The notes under the pieces were generated by a model that searched no databases, was not told where the DNA came from, and saw only the letters and a program-made list of their open reading frames with translations. A stretch of 64,000 nucleotides of DNA, taken from contig CP049781.1 in assembly GCA_011082265.1 (NCBI GenBank), positions 124,001-188,000 of the forward strand. The letters run 5' to 3'. A program made the translations under genes and the position numbers. Source of the DNA: Candidatus Lachnocurva vaginae. GTDB taxonomy: Bacteria > Bacillota > Clostridia > Lachnospirales > Lachnospiraceae. Positions 52,524 to 60,348 of the stretch are shown one piece after another (position 1 is the first letter of the stretch; each line of letters opens with the position of its first letter).

Positions 52524-53480
52524 ATGAGCAATAAAAGTAATAATCAAGGAAGAGCATATGAATTTTCATACTTAATTACATTATTTGAAGAAATATCTAA
52601 AATAAGACCGGCAAAGATAGAAAAAAATAGTAGTTACTTTGCGGCAGAAAGAGCGTGGAATACTTTAACTGACTCTGAAAAAACAATATATAAAGTTAGT
52701 GCCTTGGCAGGAGTTAACACTATATTTGACCTTGAACCTTTGATTTTAGATGATGGGGATGATGAGCTTGAACTAAAAATTCAATTGGATGATAAAGGTA
52801 AGGAAGGCGATGTGAGAGATGTCTTGATTATCAGACGAGGGATTGAATGGGAAATAGGTTTAAGTGTTAAGCATAATCATTTTTCTGTTAAGCATAGTAG
52901 ACTGTCGAAGAACTTAGATTTTGGTAGCAAATGGTATGGGATAGATTGTTCCGAACAATATTGGGAAGATATTAAGCCTATATTTGAATATCTTGAGGTT
53001 GAGAAACAAAAGGGCTCTAAGTGGAGCGATTTACCTAATAAAGAAGATGATGTATATATTCCATTGTTAAATGCTTTCAAAGGTGAATTGGAAAGACAAA
53101 ATCATTTGTTTGGAAAAGATATACCAAAACTTATGGTGGAGTACTTACTTGGAGAATTTGATTTTTATAAAGTTATTGGAATTGATAGTAAACGAACAAC
53201 TCAAATTCAAAGTTACAATTTAAGAGGCACTTTAAATAAGCAGGGGAATAAGAAAAAGAGAAGCATTGAATTACCAATATCAACACTTCCAACACGAATT
53301 GTAAGTTTAGAATATAAACCAGGGAGTAAAAATACCTTGGAATTATATCTTGATGGTGGTTGGCAATTTAGTTTCAGAATTCATAATGCTTCGACTAAGG
53401 TTGAATCAAGTTTAAAGTTTGATATACAAATCATAGGTATGCCTGCAACTATCATTTCAATAGATTGTAGATGGAAGTAG
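52524..53480 (+). CDS. HaeIII-family type II restriction endonuclease
   Basis: 318 residues, 13 bases after the methylase behind TTGGAGG. The N-terminus SNKSNNQGRAYEFSYL and the segment IEKNSSYFAAERAWNTL match the R.HaeIII family; LIIRRGIEWEIGLSVKHNH contains an E-x-K core suited to a PD-(D/E)xK nuclease active site. Predicted to cut unmethylated GGCC. Pairing with an M.HaeIII-like methylase strengthens the call. The reading frame is intact. Confidence 0.85.
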   Translation: MSNKSNNQGRAYEFSYLITLFEEISKIRPAKIEKNSSYFAAERAWNTLTDSEKTIYKVSALAGVNTIFDLEPLILDDGDDELELKIQLDDKGKEGDVRDVLIIRRGIEWEIGLSVKHNHFSVKHSRLSKNLDFGSKWYGIDCSEQYWEDIKPIFEYLEVEKQKGSKWSDLPNKEDDVYIPLLNAFKGELERQNHLFGKDIPKLMVEYLLGEFDFYKVIGIDSKRTTQIQSYNLRGTLNKQGNKKKRSIELPISTLPTRIVSLEYKPGSKNTLELYLDGGWQFSFRIHNASTKVESSLKFDIQIIGMPATIISIDCRWK

Positions 53481-53562
53481 GGTTTCTTATAAGCATGAAT
53501 AAAAAACTAAATAGGTATAATTTTAAAAGTATAATATAGAAAGAATGAAAGGATAAAATATT

Positions 53563-54210
53563 ATGGCATTAACAAACTCGTATTTAACAAGTACAAAAAA
53601 TTTTGAAGGTATAATGAACTCAATTTTAGGAGCAAGAGCACCTGAACGCTTTACAAATAAGTTCTTAGAAGACCTAGGCTATAAAAGTAGTAATGATAGA
53701 TTGATTGTGGGTGTACTAAAATCACTAGGGTTATTGAATGAAACAGGAGAACCAACTCAAAGGTATTATGATTTTTTAGATCAAACTCAGTCAAAAAAGA
53801 TTATTGCAATTGGAATTCAAGAAGCATATGAAGATCTATTTAATCTCAAGAAAGATGCCCAAAATATGAGTCAAGAAGATGTTAAAAATAAACTTAAGAC
53901 ACTAACACAAGGAGCAAAAGGTGATAGAGTAATAGAAAGTATGGCTCGAACATTTAAAACTTTATGTGATTATGCAGAATGGTCTGATATTTCGGTTATC
54001 TCGCAGACTGATAAAGTTGTTAAATCATGCGACAATATAACTTCTGACATAGATGGTATTGGCGAACAGAAACTTTTATCGGATAATGGCGAAAAAAAAC
54101 AGTCTAATCAGTTTGGATTGCACTATAACATTCAAATACATTTGCCCGAAACTACCAATATGGCTGTTTATGATGCAATATTTCAAAGCATAAAGAAACA
54201 TTTAATGTGA
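53563..54210 (+). CDS. DUF5343 protein
   Basis: 215 residues from ATG 53563 (GAAAGGA site). YLTSTKNFEGIMNSILGARA, PERFTNKFLEDLGYKSSNDR and LIVGVLKSLGLLNETGEPT match the DUF5343 family, with a helix-turn-helix-like N-terminal half and a helical middle part. A ~35-residue Ser/Asp/Lys-rich linker precedes a short C-terminal beta/alpha part (HYNIQIHLPETTNMAVYDAI). Family function is not established; such genes recur in defence islands. It is followed 9 bases later by a HEPN protein, suggesting a functional pair. Confidence 0.75.
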   Translation: MALTNSYLTSTKNFEGIMNSILGARAPERFTNKFLEDLGYKSSNDRLIVGVLKSLGLLNETGEPTQRYYDFLDQTQSKKIIAIGIQEAYEDLFNLKKDAQNMSQEDVKNKLKTLTQGAKGDRVIESMARTFKTLCDYAEWSDISVISQTDKVVKSCDNITSDIDGIGEQKLLSDNGEKKQSNQFGLHYNIQIHLPETTNMAVYDAIFQSIKKHLM

Positions 54211-54219
54211 GGTGCTAAT

Positions 54220-54795
54220 ATGGATAGATTATATTCTTTTGTTATGCGGGGTGAATTAGCAAAGGTATCGCTATCTTATACTGAGGCTTTGAGTAAACAC
54301 CATTCCTCTGATATTATTGTTCAGGATTATATTGAGAGTCTTTCTTTAGATTTACTGGATGATGAATATATTAGTTCTTCTAAACTTATGGCAACTGTTT
54401 ATACAGCGATTTCAGCATTTGAAAATACAATTCGTGAATTTGTCGTTAAAATCCTAATTGAAAATAAAGGTGAAAATTGGTGGGAAGATTGTGTTTCAGA
54501 AAAAATTCGTAATAAGGCGGAAACTAGGAAAGAGCAAGAAGATAAGGTGAGATGGCATACTCAAAGGGGGGATTCACTAATTAATTATACTGAATTTGGA
54601 GATTTAGCATCTATAATGAATAATAATCTTGAATTATTTTCAGATTATATTGTATCTATAGAATGGGCGAGAAATATAATTGCAACGGTTGAGCGTTCTA
54701 GAAACGTTATAATGCATAGTGGAGAACTTAGTGCTAGAGATATTGAACGAATTGGTATAAATATAAGAGACTGGATTTCTCAAGTAGGTGCATAA
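54220..54795 (+). CDS. Swt1-type HEPN domain protein, putative RNase
   Basis: 191 residues. The C-terminal helical domain ends with ERSRNVIMHSGEL, where Arg161-x4-His166 (RNVIMH) is the HEPN ribonuclease motif; ATVYTAISAFENTIREFVVKIL (from about residue 67) is the matching first helix of the Swt1_HEPN/DUF type. HEPN proteins commonly act as toxins or phage-defence RNases. With the DUF5343 neighbour this may be a two-gene toxin-antitoxin-like or abortive-infection module attached to the restriction operon. Which partner restrains it is unknown. Confidence 0.75.
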   Translation: MDRLYSFVMRGELAKVSLSYTEALSKHHSSDIIVQDYIESLSLDLLDDEYISSSKLMATVYTAISAFENTIREFVVKILIENKGENWWEDCVSEKIRNKAETRKEQEDKVRWHTQRGDSLINYTEFGDLASIMNNNLELFSDYIVSIEWARNIIATVERSRNVIMHSGELSARDIERIGINIRDWISQVGA

Positions 54796-54889
54796 GATAT
54801 TTTATGAATAAATAAGTTAAAAGAACTTAAAAATTACTTATTTAGAAATGTTTCAGAACATATTTTTAGATATAGAGTTTTGGATTTCG

Positions 54890-54910
54890 TGCTTGCAATA
54901 TGCTTGCAAA
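54890..54910 (+). repeat. Right-end arm-type repeats of element 1
   Basis: TGCTTGCAA (54890-54898) and TGCTTGCAAA (54901-54910), 11 bp apart, matching the pair at 43773-43793 in sequence, period and orientation. It lies 97 bp inside the right att core. Confidence 0.7.
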
Positions 54911-55006
54911 AAATCAGATAAGCAGAAATAAAATAGATAATAGGACTAAAATCGATAACAAAACCATTGATTTTATGTAGATTATATAAAACGAAATCAA
55001 TGGACA

Positions 55007-55021
55007 TATTGAGTTTGAATA
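55007..55021 (+). other. att core at the junction of elements 1 and 2
   Basis: TATTGAGTTTGAATA, identical to the end of guaA at 43709-43723. TTGAATAATAG, which starts within this core and runs past it to 55025, recurs at 55119-55129, a possible vestige of an additional recombination event. Confidence 0.8.
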
Positions 55022-55160
55022 ATAGCAAAAAAACAAAAAAACTTGTAAAATTAATGGCTACAGAAGATTAAAAACTGTAACTGGGATCAAAAAGGGAACA
55101 TTTGTAAAAAAGAATAAATTGAATAATAGTTCCAAGTGGTTTACATTTGGACAAAAAATT

Positions 55161-55189
55161 AGACCGTAGTTTAAAACTGCGGTCTTTTT
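55161..55189. terminator. Bidirectional terminator
   Basis: AGACCGTAGTTT (55161-55172) pairs with AAACTGCGGTCT (55174-55185, one mismatch), with T runs on the right and AAAAAATT on the left. It can end the minus-strand gene at 55202 and any rightward transcript. The rest of 54796-55201 holds the arm repeats and att core only. Confidence 0.85.
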
Positions 55190-55201
55190 GCGTACAAATT
55201 T

Positions 55202-56641
55202 TTATTTAATTTCAATTACTCCATTACATAAATCTTTGAATTCTTTTTGGTTATATGCGGTGTGGAGTATATTTTCTTCAGCACATTCAATTAAATAATT
55301 TATAATTTCATTCAATCTATCTCCTAGCAAATCAGATTTAATCAATTCCAAAATTTCTTTAATATTTTGGATTTTAATTGTATTTCTTTGATTAATAGAT
55401 TGCAAATTATCTTGTAATAAAGCAATTAAAATTTTAATTTGCTCTTTTGAAAGAATTTTAAAGAAATTATCGTAATACAACTTTGCACTTGGGGAAACAC
55501 CGTTGCAATAATTAACCTCGCGTCCTATTCTACATTCTAAAAAAGTTTTTATTAATTTTGATGCTTGTTCCTCAGGTATATCTGATGATAGTTTTATATA
55601 TTTCATTATTTCTTTTGCTATGGGTGGTTCATTGTAATAATTATCCCATCCATGTGTTGTTAAATATAAATCATCACACAAATTATTTATAGTTAAACTT
55701 TTTTCAGTTAGTGTTAGATAATTTAGACCATTGCATTTTTCAAAAAAAGTATACGCTAAGTCTTCTTTATCTTTTTCCAAATTATTTTTAAAAAATTCTT
55801 TTTTAGTACCGAGATCATATTTAGTTGATTTTAAAACATATCCCCATAATTTAGATGAAACTAAAAGAATATTATTTCGAACAATAGTAGGGGTATCACT
55901 AGAAACATAAATACCAAATAGAGTTACTAAAAGTGCAGATGCAGTATTAGTTGAAAGATCTTTAAATGATATATCTAAACTCTGTATAGTAATATCATCT
56001 ATTTCCTCTTTCAACCCCTTTATATTTTCTATAATATTTTTAGCTACTATTGCAGATTTAGATGGTTTTTCGTTTATAACCTCTTTAACACAGACATCTA
56101 GCCAACCAAGTAATTCATATGCATTAATAACTGAAACATTAGGATGTGAAGCACCGATTTGATTTCTCATATCTAAAATATGACATAGTTTACGATATAT
56201 TATATCAGAAATCCACTCTAATTTTTTACACGTGTCTAATAGAGTTTTATCTTTTATCCCAGATAAGTCATCTTTATTAGAATATTCGCTTCTCCTCTTG
56301 TTTCCAACTGCATTATCATAGAATGTATCTAAACCATAATAATTAATTTTAGTTCTTAAATTAACTATTACTTCGTTCCAGATGTAATTTAACGCTGCAT
56401 CAAATAACCCAATAGCTGATGCTGCTACAAATTTAGATAAATAGTTAGCGTTGCTTTTATCTTCGTTTGATATAGTGGATAGAAGTGTAGGTAGATTTTT
56501 CATTACAGCTTCTCTTTGAGATGTATCAGCAATAATATTTTCTGATGGTAGATTTAAAGTTTTTAAATAAGATTGAAAAACTGTAGTTTCAGGTGTTGAA
56601 TTATTTTTAATTATCATTATTTCATTATTGTTATCTGTCAT
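55202..56641 (-). CDS. Large HEPN-motif protein, putative defence effector
   Basis: 479 residues read leftwards from ATG 56641 (AGGAGA site). Almost wholly helical, without membrane segments. MRNQIGASHP at residues 158-167 gives Arg159-x6-His166, a HEPN-type RNase motif preceded by a helix with ALNYIWNEV, the usual first helix. The C-terminal ~300 residues are unrecognised. It follows the XRE gene by 21 bases on the same strand and fills the cargo slot beside the att site. A role in phage defence or element exclusion is inferred from HEPN and position. Confidence 0.65.
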   Translation of the reverse strand: MTDNNNEIMIIKNNSTPETTVFQSYLKTLNLPSENIIADTSQREAVMKNLPTLLSTISNEDKSNANYLSKFVAASAIGLFDAALNYIWNEVIVNLRTKINYYGLDTFYDNAVGNKRRSEYSNKDDLSGIKDKTLLDTCKKLEWISDIIYRKLCHILDMRNQIGASHPNVSVINAYELLGWLDVCVKEVINEKPSKSAIVAKNIIENIKGLKEEIDDITIQSLDISFKDLSTNTASALLVTLFGIYVSSDTPTIVRNNILLVSSKLWGYVLKSTKYDLGTKKEFFKNNLEKDKEDLAYTFFEKCNGLNYLTLTEKSLTINNLCDDLYLTTHGWDNYYNEPPIAKEIMKYIKLSSDIPEEQASKLIKTFLECRIGREVNYCNGVSPSAKLYYDNFFKILSKEQIKILIALLQDNLQSINQRNTIKIQNIKEILELIKSDLLGDRLNEIINYLIECAEENILHTAYNQKEFKDLCNGVIEIK

Positions 56642-56662
56642 TATTTCTCCTATCGTAAAAAA

Positions 56663-57094
56663 TTATTTTAAAAATCTTGATTTTTTAGGGTAAGATAACT
56701 TCCAATCTTCAAATTCCTCGTCTGTTATCTCATCGTTGTAATGCTTTTTTCTCATCTCATTCCATTCTATGAGAAAATTATTGAAATCTACATCATTTGA
56801 TAAAAGTCCAGTAATTTCTCCATCATCTGCCAACGGTCTAAATTTCATGTCTTTTTCATAATCAAAAATTATATGCATTATTTCAAAAATAGAATTAGGT
56901 TCATGATTAATTAATGCTGATATATCACAATCAAGTGCTTTAGATATTTTTTGTAATTGTTCTTTACTTGGAGATCTATTTCCAAGTTCGTAATTTCTTA
57001 TAGCAGCATCTGTCAAACCAGACTTAATGGCAAGTTCTTTTTGAGTTAAGTTTCTCATAAGTCTTAACTTTTTTAATTTTTCTCCAGAAATCAA
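56663..57094 (-). CDS. XRE-family regulator of element 2
   Basis: 143 residues read leftwards from ATG 57094. Helix-turn-helix TQKELAIKSGLTDAAIRNYE (about residues 17-36) followed by an acidic region and a DEITDEEFEDWK motif common in Firmicute XRE proteins of mobile elements. Divergent from the excisionase-like gene; the shared 259-base gap contains two inverted repeats likely to be its operators. Probably also controls the HEPN-like gene with which it is co-transcribed. Confidence 0.82.
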   Translation of the reverse strand: MISGEKLKKLRLMRNLTQKELAIKSGLTDAAIRNYELGNRSPSKEQLQKISKALDCDISALINHEPNSIFEIMHIIFDYEKDMKFRPLADDGEITGLLSNDVDFNNFLIEWNEMRKKHYNDEITDEEFEDWKLSYPKKSRFLK

Positions 57095-57163
57095 ACTTAC
57101 TCCTCCTTATTTCATAATAACTATAAATATTTTATCACAAAACGAACAAAAGCTCAACAAAAC

Positions 57164-57266
57164 TGTTCTGTTACTAATATCTGCAAGTATCTGAATATTT
57201 TAGAAAAAAAATAAATAGAAAAAACTTAACAGAACAAACATGAACTGTTATTATATATACAGTTCA
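57164..57266. promoter_or_regulatory. Operators and xis promoter of element 2
   Basis: TGTTCTGTTA (57164-57173) is the exact complement of TAACAGAACA (57227-57236). TGAACTGT (57241-57248) and ACAGTTCA (57259-57266) form a second palindrome. A promoter TTAACA (57226-57231), 17-base spacer, TATTAT (57249-57254) is embedded in both, reading to the excisionase-like gene. Binding of the XRE protein here would block it (inference). Confidence 0.65.
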
Positions 57267-57353
57267 ATAGTGAACGAAAATTGTAAGACATACAAATTAA
57301 TGCTTGCCCTTTTTGTGGATGTAGAACCTTACAAAATATAAAAGGAGGACATT

Positions 57354-57548
57354 ATGAAAGGTATTTTTATGAATGCAAAAGATGTACAAGAATTTCTTGA
57401 TGTAAGCAGAACAACAGCATATCAGATAATAAACGATATGAATCAAGACCTACTTAAATTAGGCTATCGTGTACAAAGAGGAAAGGTAAATAGAGAATAC
57501 TTTATGGAAAAGTATTGCTATAAACCAACAAATACAAAGGAGGTTTAA
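57354..57548 (+). CDS. Excisionase-like small DNA-binding protein
   Basis: 64 residues behind AAAAGGAGG. FMNAKDVQEFLDVSRTTAYQ is a helix-turn-helix, followed by IINDMNQDLLKLG and KVNREYFMEKYCY, parallel to the protein at 45391. It immediately precedes the integrase remnant (1-base gap). Intact. Confidence 0.75.
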   Translation: MKGIFMNAKDVQEFLDVSRTTAYQIINDMNQDLLKLGYRVQRGKVNREYFMEKYCYKPTNTKEV

Positions 57549-57549
57549 A

Positions 57550-58056
57550 GTGCCAGCATACAGAGATGAAAGTGGAAATAAAACTTGGTATTGCAGGTTT
57601 TATTACACCAACTGGAAAGGAGAAAAATTAACTAAGAAAAAACGTTGATTTTCAACGAAAAAAGAAGCTTTAAAATGGGAACAAGAATTTTTAAATCAAC
57701 ATTCTGAATCGATTGAGATGAGCTTTAGGGAGTTTTTTGAACTTTATAAGAGAAATAGAAAACCAAGAATAAGAGAAAATACTTGGAGAACAAAAGAAGC
57801 AATTGTTAATCAAAAAATACTTCCCTATATAGGTGATCTAATGCTTAATGAGATAAGTAATGTAACCATAATTCAATGGCAAAATGAGCTTATGAAGATG
57901 AAGGATAAGAATGGAAAGAATTACTCTCCTACTTATTTGAGAACTATCCATGCCCGGTTATCTAGAATCTTAAATCATGCTTGATATAGATTATATGAGA
58001 GAAAAAATAGAAAAATTGGCAAAAGAAATATGGGATATACATTCCCTGTTGTTAAA
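57550..58056 (+). pseudogene. int: Tyrosine integrase remnant, N-terminal half only
   Basis: From GTG 57550 (AGGAGG site) the frame encodes the arm-binding and core-binding domains (NKTWYCRFYYTNWKGEK, TIIQWQNELMKMKDKNG, TYLRTIHARLSRILNHA) similar to the integrase at 45594. TGA at 57646-57648 replaces the Gly of KKRGFSTKKEA, and TGA 57982-57984 follows LNHA. A short remnant (KIGQKKYG) leads to a stop at 58054. The whole catalytic domain (Arg, HxxR, Tyr) is missing, so the gene cannot encode a recombinase. Confidence 0.85.
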
Positions 58057-58116
58057 AAGAACTAAATAGAATAGCTTTCTTAAAATATCTTAGACCTGTA
58101 AGAAGTTTTTAAAATA

Positions 58117-58125
58117 TGATATAAT
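58117..58125 (+). promoter_or_regulatory. Extended -10 before the XRE gene
   Basis: TGA-TATAAT at 58117-58125, with no recognisable -35. It lies 48 bases before ATG 58174. Confidence 0.5.
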
Positions 58126-58173
58126 ATAACTAATTGAAATGCCGATTTTGAAAATGACAAGGGAGAGAAATTT

Positions 58174-58389
58174 ATGCAAAACTTTGGGAAAATTATTTTT
58201 AAAATAGACCAAGTTTTAGAAGAAAAAAATATAAGCAAAAACAAATTAGAAAAAGAAGCAAATCTTCAAAGGACGCAACTTAATTCTTATTGCAATAATA
58301 AAGTTAAAAGAATTGATTTGGAAACTATAGCAAAGATTTGTTGTGTTCTTGAGTGTGAAGTTGAAGATATTATGGATTATGTGAGGTAA
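58174..58389 (+). CDS. Small XRE/Cro-like regulator
   Basis: 71 residues, ATG 58174 behind GGGAGAG. The text IDQVLEEKNISKNKLEKEANLQRTQLNSYCNNK is a helix-turn-helix, and LETIAKICCVLECEVEDIMDYV is the typical third-helix end, close to the regulator at 51265. It stands before a methylase remnant, paralleling the XRE-methylase order of element 1, so it may have controlled a restriction system that has since been lost. Confidence 0.75.
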   Translation: MQNFGKIIFKIDQVLEEKNISKNKLEKEANLQRTQLNSYCNNKVKRIDLETIAKICCVLECEVEDIMDYVR

Positions 58390-58393
58390 TAAA

Positions 58394-58615
58394 ATAAATA
58401 GATACGAAATTATTCAAAAAATAGGTGACATGTATCAGATTGGCAATACTGAATCAGGAAAATTTAGTTATGTTCAAGCACTTAGAACTGTTGGCAAAAA
58501 TATAAAAGATTACCAAAAAGGAGACACAGATACAAACCATCAATACTTAGACATAAGATTTGAAAATGATAGATCAGTTATATTAGTAGAAACAAAAAAC
58601 AAAAATAAGGATTGA
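58394..58615 (+). pseudogene. N-terminal remnant of a type I-like DNA methylase gene
   Basis: The frame reads (I)NRYEIIQKIGDMYQIGNTESGK and then SYVQALRTVGKNIKDYQKGD...HQYLDIRFEN and LVETKNK, which resembles the first ~75 residues of N6-methylase/type I M-subunit proteins. The expected ATG is ATA at 58394, and the frame stops at 58613-58615. Everything downstream is lost. An internal ATG at 58430 could give a 61-residue peptide with no evident function. Confidence 0.55.
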
Positions 58616-58686
58616 ATGATTTTTACAGTAAATTTATAAAATGATTTAGAAAAAATATTACAATAAAAAGCGATGGAAAGATAAAT

Positions 58687-59232
58687 ATGAAATACAAACC
58701 AGTAAGTTTTGAAATGAAAGATGGTAGGATTTGCCGAATTAGAGAAATTCAAGTAAAAGATGCTGCAGAAATTATTGAATATTTAAAAACTGTTATGGGA
58801 GAATCTAACTTTTTATACTCTTATCCAGAAGAAATAACTCTGACTGTTGAACAGGAAGAGAAGATGATAAAAAGTTTTAATGAATCTGAAGATATTTTTA
58901 TGATTATAGCAGAGATTGATGGAAGATTGATTGCAAGTGCTCAAATTTCAAGATCAAAAAAAATGAAAATGCGTCATCGAGGGAATGTCGCTGTTACAGT
59001 TCTGAAAGAATTTTGGAACTTAGGAATAGGAAAGAAGATGCTCCTTTGTCTTGAAGACTATGCTAAGGAATGGGTCCTTACCCAAATTGAACTGGACTAT
59101 TTCTCAGGTAATAAAAGAGGTCAGATTCTTTATGAGAAACTAGGATTCGTCAAAGCGGGAGAAATACCGGATGCATTTATTTTAAAGGATGGAACACGAT
59201 ACAATAATATAACGATGGTAAAAAGTATCTAA
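58687..59232 (+). CDS. GNAT-family N-acetyltransferase
   Basis: 181 residues. Acetyl-CoA motif [20 protein letters not shown] (about residues 101-119), and motif [13 protein letters not shown]. Substrate unknown: it could act on a small molecule, a protein or an antibiotic, but no aminoglycoside-acetyltransferase feature stands out. Start ATG 58687 has GGAAAG upstream. It lies alone between mobile-element genes. Confidence 0.82.
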   Translation: MKYKPVSFEMKDGRICRIREIQVKDAAEIIEYLKTVMGESNFLYSYPEEITLTVEQEEKMIKSFNESEDIFMIIAEIDGRLIASAQISRSKKMKMRHRGNVAVTVLKEFWNLGIGKKMLLCLEDYAKEWVLTQIELDYFSGNKRGQILYEKLGFVKAGEIPDAFILKDGTRYNNITMVKSI

Positions 59233-59507
59233 ATAAATTTCCAAAGTATAAATTTTTCGGTTAATGCGATTAACACTCCGTCTGAATAGATAGAAATATA
59301 GTGTCTGAAAGCATTAATAATACTATAGGATTTTTCTGATGAGTTTCGTGTCATAGTAGCAATAGAGATATATAGTTATATAAATATAAGCAGTTCAAGA
59401 TTTTTACTAAAGTTTAAAACTCGAAAAATTAATAGTTGGTGTGCTGCTTAGAGTAATGATTATATAATGACTATTGTAAGGAGTACACTAGTATAAGGGG
59501 GAGTAAA
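59233..59507. promoter_or_regulatory. Gap with possible promoter of the KilA-N operon
   Basis: 275 bases. TATAAT occurs at 59463-59468 with no good -35 (TGTGCT at the 17-base position). I see no terminator hairpin with a T run and no other gene. The promoter would leave a ~35-base leader before the KilA-N start. Confidence 0.4.
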
Positions 59508-60344
59508 TTGTCAAAAATAAATAAAGAGCAAATTTCTGCTAAGGGATTTTCAATTCAAGTTTATACTGAAGATTTTAAAAATGATTATATAAGCTTAACG
59601 GATATTGCAAAATATAAAAACACAGATGATCCAAGATTTGTAATCCAAAACTGGATGAGAAATAGGAACACTCTTGAATTTATAGGATTATGGGAAGCAC
59701 TTAATAATCCAAATTTTAACCGTGTGCAATTCGACACGTTTAGAAGTGAAGCGGGACTAAATAGATTCACAATGACCCCAGGAAAATGGATAGAATCTAC
59801 AGATGCTATAGGTATAGTTTCAAAAGCAGGCAGATATGGAGGAACGTATGCTAATTATGATATAGCTATGGAATTTGCATCTTGGCTTTCTCCGGAATTT
59901 AAGCTATATATTATTCAAGATTACAAAATACTTAAAGAAGATGAAAACTCAAAATTATCATTAACTTGGAATCTGCATAGAGAAATATCAAAGATTAATT
60001 ATAAAATCCATACAGATGCAATTAAAGAATACTTGCTTAAAGATTTAACTAATGACCAATTATCTTTTAAATATGCAAGCGAAGCGGATATGCTGAATGT
60101 AGCATTATTTAATAAAAGAGCAAAAGAGTGGAGAAATGAAAATCCTAATTTGAAAGGAAATATGAGAGACTATGCAAGTTTAAATGAGTTATTGGTGCTT
60201 GCAAATATGGAAAGTTACAACTCAATTTTAATTGCTAAAGGTATCAAACAAAAAGAGAGAATGATAGAGCTTAGAGAGTTTGCTAGAAAACAGATTTTTG
60301 CTTTAGAGAGATTAAATAGCGAGTCAATAAATAAATTAGAGTGA
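59508..60344 (+). CDS. KilA-N domain protein
   Basis: 278 residues from TTG 59508, with GGGGGAG upstream. The KilA-N fold is clear: DYISLTDIAKYKN, VIQNWMRNRNTLEFIGLWE, KWIESTDAIGIVSKAGRYGG and TYANYDIAMEFASWLSPEF, a DNA-binding domain frequent in phages and mobile islands. The C-terminal part is helical (YASEADMLNVALFNKRAKEW). It is the first gene of a tight run with the methyltransferase and the GHKL protein (stop and next start within a few bases), suggesting a regulatory or DNA-recognition role in that system. Confidence 0.82.
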   Translation: MSKINKEQISAKGFSIQVYTEDFKNDYISLTDIAKYKNTDDPRFVIQNWMRNRNTLEFIGLWEALNNPNFNRVQFDTFRSEAGLNRFTMTPGKWIESTDAIGIVSKAGRYGGTYANYDIAMEFASWLSPEFKLYIIQDYKILKEDENSKLSLTWNLHREISKINYKIHTDAIKEYLLKDLTNDQLSFKYASEADMLNVALFNKRAKEWRNENPNLKGNMRDYASLNELLVLANMESYNSILIAKGIKQKERMIELREFARKQIFALERLNSESINKLE

Positions 60345-60348
60345 TGTG

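Larger units (their letters stand above)
43709..55021. mobile_element. Integrative mobilizable element 1 inserted at the guaA 3' end
   Basis: An 11.3-kb block bounded by 15-bp direct repeats of the guaA end (43709-43723 and 55007-55021). It holds regulator, excisionase-like gene, tyrosine integrase (broken), RHH gene (broken), replication genes, iterons, oriT-like site, mobC, relaxase and a restriction-modification/HEPN cargo. There are no type IV secretion genes, so it is mobilizable rather than self-transmissible. guaA is a known insertion site for Firmicute integrative elements. Integrase decay suggests the copy is now immobile unless another integrase acts on it. Confidence 0.85.

Noticed and set aside
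54834..55028. 64-codon minus-strand frame spanning the att junction
   Set aside because: It crosses the arm repeats and att core and has no recognisable protein features.
59233..59507. tRNA or small RNA gene in the gap before the KilA-N operon
   Set aside because: No cloverleaf with a T-loop text (GGTTCGA-like) or terminator-tailed hairpin could be found.
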